A stretch of 64,000 nucleotides of DNA from Jacaranda mimosifolia (taxonomy: Eukaryota > Streptophyta > Magnoliopsida > Lamiales > Bignoniaceae): the NCBI GenBank assembly GCA_018894105.1, contig CM032122.1:31837404-31901403 (forward strand), in the 5' to 3' direction. The notes under the pieces were generated by a model. The model was not told the origin of the DNA. It worked only from the letters and a program-made list of their open reading frames with translations, and did not search any database. This document shows, piece after piece, positions 24,013-36,529 of this stretch. A program made the position numbers and the translations under genes. The stretch's first letter is position 1. Each line of letters begins with the position of its first letter.

Positions 24013-27000
24013 TTATGATTGTGGTGAGTTAGGATCAGTTCTGCGGACAAGTGGTTCCATTTCCATATCAATAGAGTCAGATATTTCCTCACCCTTCTTT
24101 GTTCTCAACATCTCAGATGGAAGAATAGCCGCATTAGGATCACTGCTAGGTATCAGGAAAAGAATCCCAATTGGAAGAAGCCGGAAAAGGCTCCTTATTA
24201 ATATGGCCAACCAGAGGTTATCAAACGTCGTTCTTGTAACGTTTAACGTGTGGAGCAACAGGCCTCCGGCCCAAGATGCTGAGAATGAACCTATATGGTC
24301 AATTGACATAAGCAGAGCGAAGAATGTGCCTTCTATACCAGAGGGACAAAGCTTCGAACTGAGTACAAGAAGAGGCATCCATTTGAGGCGCCCAATCATG
24401 TGAGAAATGGCAGCATCAAATATGACAACTGCATAATCTGGCACCCCAAATATCAAGTTTATACGCAAAACCAATATCAAATCCAGCATTCCTGAAGCAC
24501 CATATAGCAACTGTGCCCAGAGAACCACACGGCGAAAAGGGTGACTTCTAAAAGCATTTTGATAGAGGAGAACGCCTAAAAGAGAACCAACTGCACCAAC
24601 AGCTGATATGGATCCGACCACCTCCTGCATAGGGAAAGATCAGAGTTACTAGTTACATACATGGGATGTTGATAGTTTAAATTGCGTTATTCTGAATGGC
24701 TTGAGTGATCAAGGAAGTGTGAGTAAGGGAATCTTTGCAACAACTTTAGCAGAGTTTTTTTCTGCTTTTTTTTGCTGAATTTTAGTTGTTTCAGAGTGTT
24801 TGGAAGTGGTGCTTCTAATTTTAATTCTTTAAAGTTAAATAGAAGAAAATGCAAAAAGATAAGAGTAATCCTCACCCAACTTCTCTAAAATCTAGTGCTT
24901 TTAAATATTATTTTAAAACGCTCAACTCTTACTACAACTCTCCACAACTTTTTACTTCTTGAAATGCAAAAGCTCTTGCTAACGCCCTTAAGTAGTTCAG
25001 TTTGAAATCTTGTGGGCAATAGAAACCCTGGATAAAAAGTTAAAAGATGGAGTACCTGTGAGAAAGATGGGCCAGTTCGTGCATCTGTATACCAATAAAA
25101 CATCCCCTCATGTATGTGAAGACTCATGGCTAGCGAAAGGTACATGTATAAACATGGCCTCCAAACAACAGGGCATTTGAGAGCAGTCCACATAGCCATA
25201 CCAACATCTAGAAATTTTTGGCTAACCTATTCAGAAATGCAATTTTCTAGGTTAGCTCCATGGGAGCAAAAAACCTCAATGATCTTTAGCAAATAGTTGC
25301 TTACTCGCTTATAAGAAAAGTTTCGGATTAAGGGCTCTTGTATTATCATTCCCACCAAAATCACCAGTCCAGCTGGAACACTAAGGACTCCAAAAACACC
25401 CTGCCACCACAAAAACCATAATAAATAATGAGCAAGAAGATATCCATTTAACTAAATTTAGGCAATAGCTCAAAGCTTATTTTAACTAAATTGATTTCGA
25501 AAATTATTAATCATAATCTGCATTATGAATCACTGTATTATAACTTCCTGTTGAGACCTAATAAAAAGCAATGCAATAGAAAAATTCTAGCGAAAGTAAA
25601 AATGTTTATAAAAACATGGTAGGAGCAAACCTTGGACCCAATTAGATGAACTAGAAAGCCGCTAATTATGTACCCAATTAACTGCCCAACAGAAGAGCAC
25701 AATCCACACAAGCTCTGCATCTCCCCAGCAAGAGAAGGATGGCCTATACTGTTTTCAGTTACACAGGCATCAATAGTCACATCTGCTATTGCAGCACCAG
25801 CACTCCCACATATTAGAAGTAGCAAAGCAAATCCGAAATACAGGTTCTTTTCCAGTGATAGAATAATCATGGATATGGCACCAATGAAGCCTGACATCAT
25901 AAGGAGCTCAATCAAAACCATGATTTTTACTATGAGTTATAAATCCAAGTGTACAGTGGGCACATAACTATAAAACTAAGTGAAACAAAATATATGTACA
26001 TATATAATCCTTGATGCATACACACACACACACATATGTATGTGTATATGGATATGTATTATGCCATGCACTTTATCCAATCCATACAATCACTTCTCCT
26101 TCTCAATGGACATATATGCTTATGGACTGCAGATTCACTTTAAAGAGCGAAAACCTAAATGCATTGAAACAAGGCACCCTCTTCCATACAATTGAGACCT
26201 ATTTCATTTCTAGGTGTCATGCATTGGGCTTCTTATCTTTAAGGACCATTTCTGCTTTCACATTTCAGTTGCAAAATTACAGTCGACCAAAAAGTGTGGC
26301 ATTGATGATATTACATCAACCAAATAAAGCTGATGGAATTTTCCCTCAACAGAAGAATAAAAGCCTTAGAACTAGAAAGCAGAAGGAAAAGGGTGAACAG
26401 CTCAAGGGAAAGGGTAAGATAATTTGAAATGGTCGTGCCACAACTGCCATAGATACAAAAAGAGTGCTCTGTATAGAATAGGAAACTTTTCTAGAAAATT
26501 TCAATGTTCCCTTTTGCAACACAGTACGGCTGTCCAGGTCAAATGCATATTCATGCTTTGTGACAATTCTTAATCAACAAGGTTGACATCAAGAAAGATG
26601 AAGAACCAGTTATGTCTTGCTCGAGACAAGCACAAGATGGCAAAGGAATCCATTTATAACTTTATCCAAAATATGCGTCTCGTGCAATTTATCCTTCTCA
26701 AATACTTTCTAGAAAGTTCTTTAGAAGATGAGTAAGCCCTATAGATCTAAGGTGATGTACTAGGTCTTATTCGAAATCAGAATGCCTTTAATACCTCCGG
26801 CTGCAGTAAAATCAGCATGCACAGATTCACATCTAGATGAGTCAAATTAACTGAGAAGCTCATGAAATGCTTTATGCTTTCAACTAGAACTTATAAAATA
26901 TGAGAAAGTAGGGAATTCATTTATAGCATGGTAAGCATGTGACAACTTGAGAAATATGTCTCTTGATGTCTTTGCATTAGATTTCTCCGGTTAAGAGAGA

Positions 27001-27942
27001 ACTGCAGCTGAGAACCTATGCATATTTTAAGGAACTTTCTGACCATAAGAACCTATGCATAGTTTCTTTGCAATGTGGTCTAATAATTTACACTGTTCTT
27101 GAAATATTTTCATAATCAAAATGCTCAACTCCCTCACATACACATATGCCTCTCTATTAACTTAATAAATATTTGGTTCCACCATACCATGTCCAATAAT
27201 GAAGAAACAAATTCTACATCCACACCCCTGTCATCTGTAAAGAATCTTAGATAAAGTTGCGTCTATAAATGCCATAATGTCCACGTGTAAAGCTATGAAC
27301 TATATCTACAACATGAACAAACTATTTGTCTTAACTCTATCTTAACGCAATATATTACAATTTACGACCGGATAGTCAAAACCAAAAGGAACGCGACTTT
27401 AGACAAAAGGGGGAAAAAACGTCCCACAAGAAAGTATAAGAATGAAAAACTTACGAACTCACAGTGTCCGAACAAAAACCAACTCATCCTTGAAAATGCT
27501 TCAATTATTCACATAATAGAAATGGAATCAAGACCAAATATATGTCAGTAATTATGTATTTACCAGCAAAGACAAAGTAAGGCCTTCTTCTATGTCCAGC
27601 AATGGGAACAGTATCTGTAAGAAGACCCCACAAAGGCTTGACGATCCAGGGAATCATAATCATTCCATGGTAAACCTGCGCTTCAGAGGGCTGTAATTTC
27701 TGCTCATCTTTCATGTAGTACTGCGTGTTGACTTTGCTCAACCCTAAGCAGAGCCCCTGGTTGATCCCGTACACAATCACTACTCCCAACACAAAACTCC
27801 AGTGCAGCTCATTACTCAACTTTTTCACCCATTTAAAAGGGCTAAGAATCAGCCCCAAAATCCCATTCTTGGTTGATTTTCTTTTCTGGGCTTGGTTTTC
27901 TTGAAGTGGGAATTTCTCATCTTGATCCATTCTTGTGGTCAA
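24013..27942 (-). CDS. Folate-biopterin transporter, BT1 family (FBT2-like), 5 exons, 505 aa
   Basis: Minus-strand exons 27942-27564, 25890-25631, 25400-25305, 25226-25056 and 24624-24013 join in one frame with GT-AG introns; intron 1 is about 1.67 kb. BT1 proteins are polytopic membrane carriers of folates and pterins, and some plant members act at the chloroplast envelope. The N-terminal soluble part ([14 protein letters not shown]) precedes [19 protein letters not shown], then the family hallmark [15 protein letters not shown] followed by [12 protein letters not shown]. Exon 2 has [20 protein letters not shown]. Exon 5 carries [20 protein letters not shown] and the last helices, ending in a hydrophilic acidic tail ([17 protein letters not shown]). 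Length matches plant family members of about 500 aa. A second in-frame Met (MDQDEKF, 27930) could be the true start. No plastid transit peptide is obvious, so the membrane is uncertain. Confidence 0.92.
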
Positions 27943-29351
27943 GTCTTCCTGTAAACTGTATTGAAAATTGCAGCAGATTTATTTAAGTGAAAAGGAAGCG
28001 CCCGGTATAGAAGAATCAATTTTTTATTACTCTTGATTCAAGAACTTCTTGTTCTTGAAATGGGTGTGTGTAATTCGGTGAAATATGTACCCAAAAAAAA
28101 ATTCTGTGAAATTGTTTAGTTGGAAATGAGAAAATGGGCAAGCAAGAGAGCAGCACGGCAAGTCGGCAACGGTAAAATGAGGGAGGGTATTAAATGTACT
28201 GTGATCTCAAGTGCAGTGGCTATCTTTGAGCTAAAATCGTTTGATAGGAAGAAACCGCTCCGGCCGATATCGCAACACATATTATGTTATCTTAGTTCGT
28301 ACTGTAGAGAACAGGAGGGATGGGCACCGAAACAAATGAGGTTTGCGGGTTTGCTACAAACGAGATCGAGTATCCGTATCTTAAGTCCTAACGGTCAAAG
28401 TCTTCATTCCACATTAGTGGACTGGAAATTGGGCCTGGTATTGGGCTTCCTCTAGAATTTGGGCCAGGGGAATGGATGCTCAAAGGAGAAGCTCTACGTA
28501 GGACTATCACAGATTGATTTGAATTGGATCAGTCATATTCAAATTCAAATTTAATTATTAAAATTCATATTTGAATCCGACCAAATATTCTATAGGATTA
28601 TTATTAGTCGGTATCATATCAAAATTCGATAAATATCCGAAATTTGATAAAAAAATCCGACCTAATTATATATATATATCCTTTAGAATTGTATTAAATT
28701 ATTGTATTTACAAAGTAAATTTACTTCATAATTAAATTTTTAATAATTTTTTATCACATATTGGTCTAAACGTTAAATATTTAAATATTAAACCCTTATA
28801 GAACATTATATTAATATATAAATAAACTATTATACATTATTATATTTGACTTTTTTCAGTATGCCACTTATTTTTAGATTAAGGCTTAATATCAATAGCA
28901 TAATATATACATTAATACAGATATTAAGTCAATATAATATAAAGATTTTAGTTTAAATTTTTTATTAATATTATATATAAGAGTATTCAATTATGAGCTG
29001 CACTTGTAGTTTATATATTTTATTGCACGTGTAGTTTATATATTTTATTGTTTATAATGTAGATTATTATCTTTAAATTGAAGGATTCAGAGTTGAGGAT
29101 TTTAGGTCTATAATAATATATTCATAGGATTTATTTTAAATAAATTTATAATTTCTTATACCCACTTTGAAGTATTTGGAGGCAAGTATAATATCTTTGG
29201 ATCGTCACACGATAGTAATAGTTGAAAGCGATGAAAAATTTAAATTGAAATTAACTAAGATAATAAATTCAACGGTCGAATAGTTAATTGCCCAATAATA
29301 TTGTGCTCTTACCTATAAATGTGAATTTTAAAATTTCAATTCTAATAAATT
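27943..29351. other. Intergenic DNA upstream of the transporter
   Basis: No gene seen. A 110-codon frame at 28120-28455 has no recognisable motif. A 25-bp direct tandem repeat ('gcac..gtagtttatatatttt') occupies 29000-29049. Confidence 0.55.
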
Positions 29352-29356
29352 CGTAG

Positions 29357-30161
29357 TGATATGAGATGACCCAATAGGCCCATCTCAAAACTATCGACCC
29401 AAGAGTATATCATCAGGCCCATCTCACCCCCAAAGCCCAGTCACGTTGTTGACCTTGATCGACCTCTCACTTTTTGTCGATGGCACACTAAGTAACATTG
29501 ATGTCACTAAACCAGGCCACGAGAGCCGAACGCAGACGCTCGGCTCGTTCGACCAGAGTGTTCAACTGCCTCTTCCACCAGTCGTCAACCTCACCCTAAG
29601 GTCGATCTATATGTCGACTAGTGTGGTCGACTCACTGCAGGATCCCTCATCTGCCGCATTAAATGCCCTGACAAAAAGCATGCCTCCATATTAATGGCGC
29701 GTGCCACCCCAGTACCGCCCATACTGCCACGCTAAGTAGGGGACGTGCATCCAGTATACTATTCTATCCATGAAAGTTGGAGATGAAGCCACCTGGAATA
29801 GTACAGTAATGGGAGATGATCTAAAGCTCCTCATGCAAGGACAAGAGCCCTTCCTGCATGCTAAGGGCATCTCAGACAAATCCCTCACATGGGGAAGGCT
29901 ATAAATACCTACTTTCCAGCCTCTCTGAATGTATGTCATTCTATATAAAAAAGCCCTCACTCTGCTACTTATCTTATCTGGTCATTCTCATACTGACTTA
30001 AGCGTTGGAGTGCCATAGCCGAGAGTACCTTGACTAGCTTAGCGTTTGCTCATGGTTGCAGGACTCATCCTAGGTCTTTGTGGAGCTTGATCATTTGACC
30101 ATACAGGTCGATTCACACAGATTCCATCACATCCAGTTATATGCAGTTTTTACCCTCATCA
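29357..30161 (+). repeat. 5' LTR of element 1
   Basis: Starts TGATATGAGATGACCC and ends TTTTTACCCTCATCA. A TATA box (TATAAATA) at 29900-29907 should mark the U3 promoter. The matching 3' copy is at 39454-40257. Confidence 0.95.
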
Positions 30162-30181
30162 TTTGGCACCGTCTGTGGGAA
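30162..30181 (+). other. Primer-binding site of element 1
   Basis: Directly after the LTR lies TTTGGCACCGTCTGTGGG. This resembles the PBS of many plant gypsy elements (TGGCGCCGT..., tRNA-Asp type). Confidence 0.7.
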
Positions 30182-30203
30182 TCTTTGAGTCCGCAATCGA
30201 AAT

Positions 30204-31807
30204 ATGGTTAACACCAAGCGAGTTGCTTCAAAAAGAGGAGAGAATAGGAGGTCTACCACTATCCCTCCTCAACCTTAGTTAGAACCTAGCGTACCAGGAC
30301 TGGGTACCCAGCCTGAACAGGTGGTCATCCTGATCATGCCCCAATTAATGCAGCTCATCAGCGAGCAGATATCTACCCAAATTTCTACTCAACTTTCTGC
30401 TGCCTTGAATTGGCATGCCGTCCAGCCAAGGCTGGCAGCCAGCGCTACCATGCAACCAGCGCCCCTTAAAGAGAGATCACCTAAAGAGAATCATGGTCGA
30501 CCGGAGCCCAGACGCCCCCTAAAGATGTAAGACCACTCCAGGACGTTTTCCCAGGGAAATGGCTCAACCCGTCCCTCACGAGGAAGTGGCGGATTTAGTT
30601 GATCATTGTGCTCGACCCATTCGAGCCCAACAGTGCGATAGGGTTGAGCACTTGAGTCATACAGGAACACATCTCGAGCCGATGGGGAGGAGTGAGAGGA
30701 GGTATCTCATCAAATCTAGTAGGTGAATAGGTGTTTCGAGGAGATCTTGAGGAAAAACACTGAGAGAAACCACCACCTTAAGGGGCCGTAGAGGTTCCGC
30801 CGAGAAAGAGAGTCGTCGTTAACCCAGGAGATCATCGACGAGCTCATCGCCATAGAAGCTAAGCTTCCAATTAGTCTACCACGGTATGACGGCTCGTCGG
30901 ACCCAAACGAACATTTGATGCAATTCGAGCACATAATGCAACCACATGGGCATAATGACTACATCCATGCTAAGATGTTGGTAACCACCTTTCAAGGGAT
31001 TGCGTCAACTGGTTTGCTAAGCTTGAGCTAGTGTCGATATATTCATACGGCCAATTGTGTGACAAATTTTTGCACCAGTTTGCCAGCCGGAGAAAGGTGA
31101 AGCTTCCTCATATCCACCTACATACAGTGAAACAGAATGAAAGAGAATTCCTTCGCGACTTTTGCGCCAGGTTTAATATGGAAGTACTGAAGATTGATAG
31201 CCCCCAAATCAAGTTCTTAATCGACGTACTCTTCTTGGGCCTCAAACACAAAGAATATGCCAACGCATTGGTGCACGAGCAGCCTCGATCGATGGATGAG
31301 CTGCTCGACCTTGCAGAAAGATATATGACTCAGGAGGGCATGAACAGATTTAAATATGGCAACCCTGAGGTCAACAAGAAAAAGAACAAGGAGAAAGTTG
31401 ATCGTCAGCATAAAGAAGGTCGCCGATCTCCCATTAAGCGCTTCCATGATTATATCCCACTAAATCTCTCAAGGAAAGAGGTGTTGTTCGCTATCTAGTA
31501 CGACAACCTCCTGAAAAATCCCAGGAAGCTGACCGACACGGAGGCCATGAGAAAATCCAAGAAGTACTGCCATTTTCACAAACAAAAGGGCCATGATACG
31601 GAAGACTGCTTCAACTTACACGATGAGATTAAGAGGCTGATTCGACAAGGCCATCTCAAAAAATATATCGATGAGCATGCTAGGCAAGAAGTGGGCAAAG
31701 CTGATCGACTCCCTGTAGAGAAAGGTCGGTTAGCCCGAGAAAGAAGGATAAAGGAAAGAAACCTGCCCAAGATCCCCACCTACCCATTCGAGGTGTTATC
31801 GACATGA
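30204..31807 (+). pseudogene. gag of element 1, fragmented
   Basis: The reading starts at ATG 30204 (MVNTKRVASKRGENRR) and meets a stop after 24 codons. Later pieces in shifting frames show the capsid-type region: IDELIAIEAKLPISLPRYDG, DPNEHLMQFEHIM, then SYGQLCDKFLHQFASRRK and VKQNEREFLRDFCARFN at 31031-31498. A nucleocapsid-like CHFHKQKGHDTEDCFNL (C-x2-H pattern) follows near 31570. It would encode the particle-forming Gag; several stops and a frameshift near 31020 disable it. Confidence 0.85.
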
Positions 31808-31997
31808 TTGTTGGAGGTCTCACTGGGGGGACTCGAAGTCTACTAGAAGGTAGACCCAACAACGACTGGAATTGACCAAATCAACCCTAGTCGAGATGAT
31901 TTTCTAGCTCTCAACCAATGCAGAGCCAATCTCCTTCACTGAAGCCGACCTCAACCACCCCAAGCACAAAGGAGTTAATTGCAAGATAGACTGCCCC

Positions 31998-32507
31998 ATG
32001 GTTGTAACAGTTGAAATAACCAATTTTGAAGTAAGAAAGGTCCTGGTCGACAATGGCAGCTTCGCGAATATCATATTTTTATCAACCTTAAAAAGAATGA
32101 ATTTGGGGCCGTTAAAATTTGAGCTAGTTCGTACGCCGCTGGTCAGATTTGGGGGATCGAAAATCATTCCGAAGGTATCCATCAACCTATCCACATCACT
32201 TGGGGGAGCCCCCCGTAGCAGAACCCTTATGATAAATTACTTGGTCGTTGACGCCCCATTTGCCTATAATGCCATTATTGGTCGACCAGCCCTAAACGAC
32301 TTCTCGGCCATTGTCTCAATATACCATAAGAAAATTAAATTCCAGACCCCAGCAGGTACAGGTGAGCTCTTATGCAATATAAAGGAAGTATGGCGCTGCT
32401 ACACCATTTCAGTCGAAGCCAGCAAGCAGAAGAACAGACCCCAGCTAAAGCCCTCAGGAGATGCCCCTATAGAAAAACCCGAGAAAGGGAAGACGAGCAA
32501 GAAATGA
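31998..32507 (+). pseudogene. Protease domain of element 1
   Basis: The frame shows VLVDNGSFANIIFLSTL, where the D-[TNS]-G of a retroviral-type aspartic protease sits (DNG is common in this clade), and later YNAIIGRPALNDF. It would process the polyprotein. The frame ends at a stop before the reverse transcriptase. Confidence 0.8.
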
Positions 32508-34020
32508 AAGCTAGAGGACACTAGGATCGAGCCCCTCGGGGAGTTCAAAATAATCGAGCTAGAACTTAGGAACCCTGAACAAACCACCCAAATTGGAAGC
32601 GATATGAGCCACCGCATGGAGTGTCTTATGGTTGATTTCCTTTGCAGAAATATCGACGTGTTCGCATGGAAAGCTTTCATCCTCCAGGGAATCGACCTTA
32701 GCGTCGTTGTCCATCGCCTCAATGTGGACCCCTCGCACAAGCCAATAAAGTAGAAGACGAGGACCTTCAATGCTAAGAGATCCCAAATCATCGAAGATCA
32801 GGTCAACAAACTCTTAGAAGATGATATATTGTAGAAATTTAATATCTCTTTTGGCTTTGCAACATTATACTCATCCCCAAGAATGAGGAAAAATGGGGTA
32901 TATGTAATGATTTTATTGACTTGAATAAAGCTTGCCCTAAAGATCCTTACCCCTTACCTCATATAGATTTACTAGTAGATTCTACAGCTGGTTGTGAATT
33001 GTTGAGTATGATGGATTCCTTTCAAGGCTATTATCAAATATTCATGACACCAAAGGATAGGGATAAGACTTTCTTCGTTGTCCCCAATGGGGTATACTGT
33101 TTATTGGTCATGCCTTTTGGGCTCAAAAATGCAGGAACAATTTACCAGAGGTTAGTCAATTTCATGTTCAAGAATGAGATTGGAAGGTCTATGGAGGTTT
33201 ACGTCGACGACATGATCATCAAGACAAAGAAAAGCTGAGAGTCACCTAATCGACCTTGACCATACCTTCTCGATACTGCGGCATTCGGTATGAAACTTAA
33301 CCCCAACAAGTGTACCTTCGGGGTTCAAGGAGGTAAGTTCCTGGGTTATATGGTTAGCCAAAGGGGGATCGAAGCAAACCCGCAGAAGATCCAGGCAGTC
33401 TTGGATATCGCTTTGCCCCAAATAATCTAAGACGTACAGCGCCTGGTTGGCAAAATCATAACTCTTGGCATATTAATTACACGATTAGCCGAACCCGCAA
33501 AAAATTGGGATTCCAATGGACGGAGCAGTACGACTAGACTCTCGTCGATCTCAAGCAATACCTCTCCTCGCAACCCATGCTTGCCAAACCTGAGCTGGGA
33601 GAAGTTCTGCACCTCTACCTCGCCTGTCCGCGGCTCAATTCAGTCCTGGTCTTGACGAAAGATGGAACCCATCGACCCATTTATTATTACCCATTTATTA
33701 TTGCAACAAAGAACTACAGGGGCCCGAACACAATTACCTTGAGATCAAAAAGTTCGCCCTCGCCCTAGTTACAACAGCACGAAAGTTGCGACCTTACTTT
33801 TAGTCCCACGCAATCATAGTGTTAACGAATCAGCCGTTAAAGCAAGTGTTGTCGAAGCCAAACACACCAAAAAGACTGAATAAGTGGGCCATCGAGCTAG
33901 TGGAATTCGACATCATATTTCAACCCCGGACAACAACAAAAGTACAAGTTCTGGTTGATTTTATCGTCGAGAGGCTCGACCTCCATGACAAACATGATCG
34001 AGACTCTTCCGAAAGGACTT
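32508..34020 (+). pseudogene. Reverse transcriptase and first RNase H of element 1, degenerate
   Basis: The N-terminal connection carries several in-frame stops (32508-32835). The best-preserved part, 32921-33238, has KDPYPLPHIDLLVD, VMPFGLKNAG and the catalytic box MEVYVDDMIIK at about 33194-33226. Thumb and RNase H sequences continue in changing frames ([12 protein letters not shown] near 33360, TNQPLKQVLSKPNTPKRL from 33825). Confidence 0.85.
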
Positions 34021-34425
34021 TACACACCAATGGATCAGTGACCACCTCAGGAGGTGGAATTGGTGTCTTACTCCGCTCACCACTCGCAGAGGAATATGAT
34101 TTCGCAGTCAAACTGAACTTCCCAGTCACCAACAACGAGGCAGAATATAAAGTCTTCATCATCGGCATGAAGATGGCAGCAGACCGTGGCATCGAGCAGC
34201 TAGTGCTGATCATCGACTCCCAGTTGGTCGCAGAACAGGTCGAAGGAAACTTCAAGGTCAAGGAATCCAAGATGAGTCAGTACCTGGCCGAGGTGAAAAA
34301 ATTACAATAGTTGTTCAAGAGTTTCACCCTTAGCCAGGTACCCCGATCAGAGAACGAGCGGGCTGATGCCCTCTCCAAATTTGCAAGCTGGATGAAGGGG
34401 ACCAGAGAAAGGACTATATCATTTC
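34021..34425 (+). pseudogene. Second (archaeal-type) RNase H of element 1
   Basis: The segment shows LHTNGSVTTSGGGIGVLL, NNEAEYKVFIIGMKMA, LIIDSQLVAEQVEG and, past a stop at 34308-34310, VPRSENERADALSKFAS. This is the additional RNase H typical of Tat elements. The first catalytic Asp of the expected DGS motif is Asn here (TNGS). Confidence 0.8.
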
Positions 34426-34429
34426 TGGT

Positions 34430-35710
34430 CGCCAGTAAGCCTTCTTTAAACACTCGCTACCAGAATTTGGTGGGGAGCATCGAAGAAGCACCTCCTTCTT
34501 GGCAAGACCCATTAAAGCTCTACCTAAGCCAACAGACAGTCCCCGAAGACCAAAATGAGGCGCGCAAGCTCAGAGGCCAAGCAACAAAATTTTCCCTCGA
34601 CAAGCACAGTCAGCTCTATAGGAGGTCGATATCAAGACCACCTCTGAGATGCTTAATGCCGAATCAAGCCCGTGATGTCCTTCACGAAATCCACGCAGGC
34701 ATTTATGGAAATCATTCTGGAGGTTGAGCCCTAGTGCATAAAATTATTTAATACGGGTATTTCTAGCCCACACTATTAAAAAACTTGATCGAATTTGCTA
34801 GAAGATGTCCATTATGCTAGTTTCACTCAAACATACCACACCAGCTAGCAGCGTCCATGGTAAACGTTGAGATCGCGTGGCCATTCGATCAATGGGCAAT
34901 TGACATAGTTGGTTCTTTACCGAAAACATCATGCCAATGAAAATTTATCATCGTTGCGGTCGAATACTTTACTAAGTAGGTCGAGGGAGAAGCAGTTCCA
35001 AAAATAACTGATGTGGACTCAAGAGCTTCATTTAGAAGAACATCATCTGTTATTTTGGTTTACCTAAAGTTCTGATCTCAGACAATGAAACCCAATTTCA
35101 AAGCAAAAACACAAGAAGTTGGTGTAAGGCTCTGGGGATATGCCAACACTTTACTTCGGTTGGAAACCCCTAGGCTAATGGTCAAACAGAGGTCAGGAAC
35201 AGAACTATCCTCGACTAGAAGGAATAGGAGCAAGTTAGGCAGATGACCTCCCTAGGGTGCTGTGGGCATCCAGAGCGACCCCTCGAACAGCCACTGGTCG
35301 CAGCCCTTATAGTTTGCTCTACGACTCCGAAGCATTCGTCTTGTCTGAGCTAATACAACATAGCTCGTGTGATCCACTATAATCCACTCAGAAATGTGTC
35401 CGAAAGGGCACTCGACCTGGAAACCATCGACGAGCTGTGGCACGAAGCTTACAACACAATGCAATGATACAGGTCAAAAATGACAGAATATTACAACAAA
35501 GCAGTTCGGCCGCATAGCTTCAAAGTCAGAGACCTCATCCTCAAGAAAGTAGAGGTGTCGAGGAACATAGGAAAACTCGAACCAAAATGGAAGGGGCCTT
35601 ATTCCGTGGTGAAGGTGTCAAAGCACAATATATATCGACTAACGGACTTGAATGGCAATGAGCTCCCCCAACCTTGGAATTCTATAAATCTAAAGAAGTT
35701 CTATGTATAA
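34430..35710 (+). pseudogene. Integrase of element 1, degenerate
   Basis: A zinc-binding-like HEIHAGIYGNHSGG lies near 34685-34727. The catalytic core between about 34740 and 35460 survives only as pieces in several frames. A 76-codon C-terminal stretch at 35480-35710 (LEPKWKGPYSVVKVSKHN) is intact up to its stop and has a close relative in element 2 at 53050-53262. Confidence 0.75.
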
Positions 35711-35789
35711 AGAGACCATTGATTTCCATTGTATTCTCTTGTGAAAATGCAATTCTCACCCTTTCTGCAATTGTCTGCTTGTATTACCA

Positions 35790-36215
35790 CAATATCGACC
35801 CCAAAGTCGACTAAGCAGGCTTTGAGTCGCCAAGTCAAGGCTTTTCAGCCAAGATCAATAAATTAATTGTTCACCTAGAGTCGATCCCATAGTCGACCAA
35901 ACAGGATTCGAACCGCCAAGTTAAGGCTTTTCAGTCGAGATCAATAAACAAATTGATCACCTATAGTCGATCATGTAGTCGACCAAACAGGCTTTGAGCC
36001 ACCAAGATAAGGCTTTTTAGTCGAGATCAATAAATGAGTCGATCATTTATAGTTGACCAAGCAGGCGTCGAGCCCCCAAGTCAAAGCTTTTCAGCGAAGA
36101 TCAATAAATGAGACGATTGTTTATAGTCGATCCCACAATTGACCAAACAGGCTTCCACCGCCATATCAAAGATTTACAGCCCATATTATAACTAAAAACT
36201 CGACCTTGTAGTTGA
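35790..36215 (+). repeat. Tandem array in element 1, about five units of 86 bp
   Basis: The phrase 'gtcgaccaaacaggctttgag' and variants recur at 35806, 35892, 35978, 36052 and 36138, spaced 86, 86, 74 and 86 bp, with 'gcttttcagtcgagatcaataaa' in between. The array lies between the pol stop and the antisense gene. Confidence 0.9.
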
Positions 36216-36529
36216 AGTCAACCTAGTATCATGCATTAAGTCAATACGATTCGTTCGACAAAGGCATTCATTCTAGCGCAATAAGATAGCGCAAAATCAA
36301 CACCAAGAGTCGACGAGTATCTTGGATTAGTTCGACAGAAACCAAAGCGTTACAAGCAAAGCAAAGATTAGTACACATCGACAAGTAAAATGCAACATTT
36401 TGTTTCATTCAGAATTCTTCAATTACAATTGAAAAGAAGAAAAAGAAAAAGAACAAAAATGATGATAATAAACATAATGATCGATATGACAATGCCATGC
36501 AGGGTGATCAGACATAAACGACAAAGAGA

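Noticed and set aside
26011..26427. 138-codon plus-strand frame in intron 1 of the transporter
   Set aside because: It starts in a CA/TA microsatellite and has no protein-like pattern; it is intron sequence.
32399..32791. 130-codon minus-strand frame opposite the pol of element 1
   Set aside because: It is a shadow of the plus-strand pol frame and is not conserved in element 2, unlike the antisense region at 36.5-39.1 kb.
35750..36220. CRISPR-like regularly spaced repeats
   Set aside because: This is a contiguous 86-bp tandem array without unique spacers, inside a plant retrotransposon.
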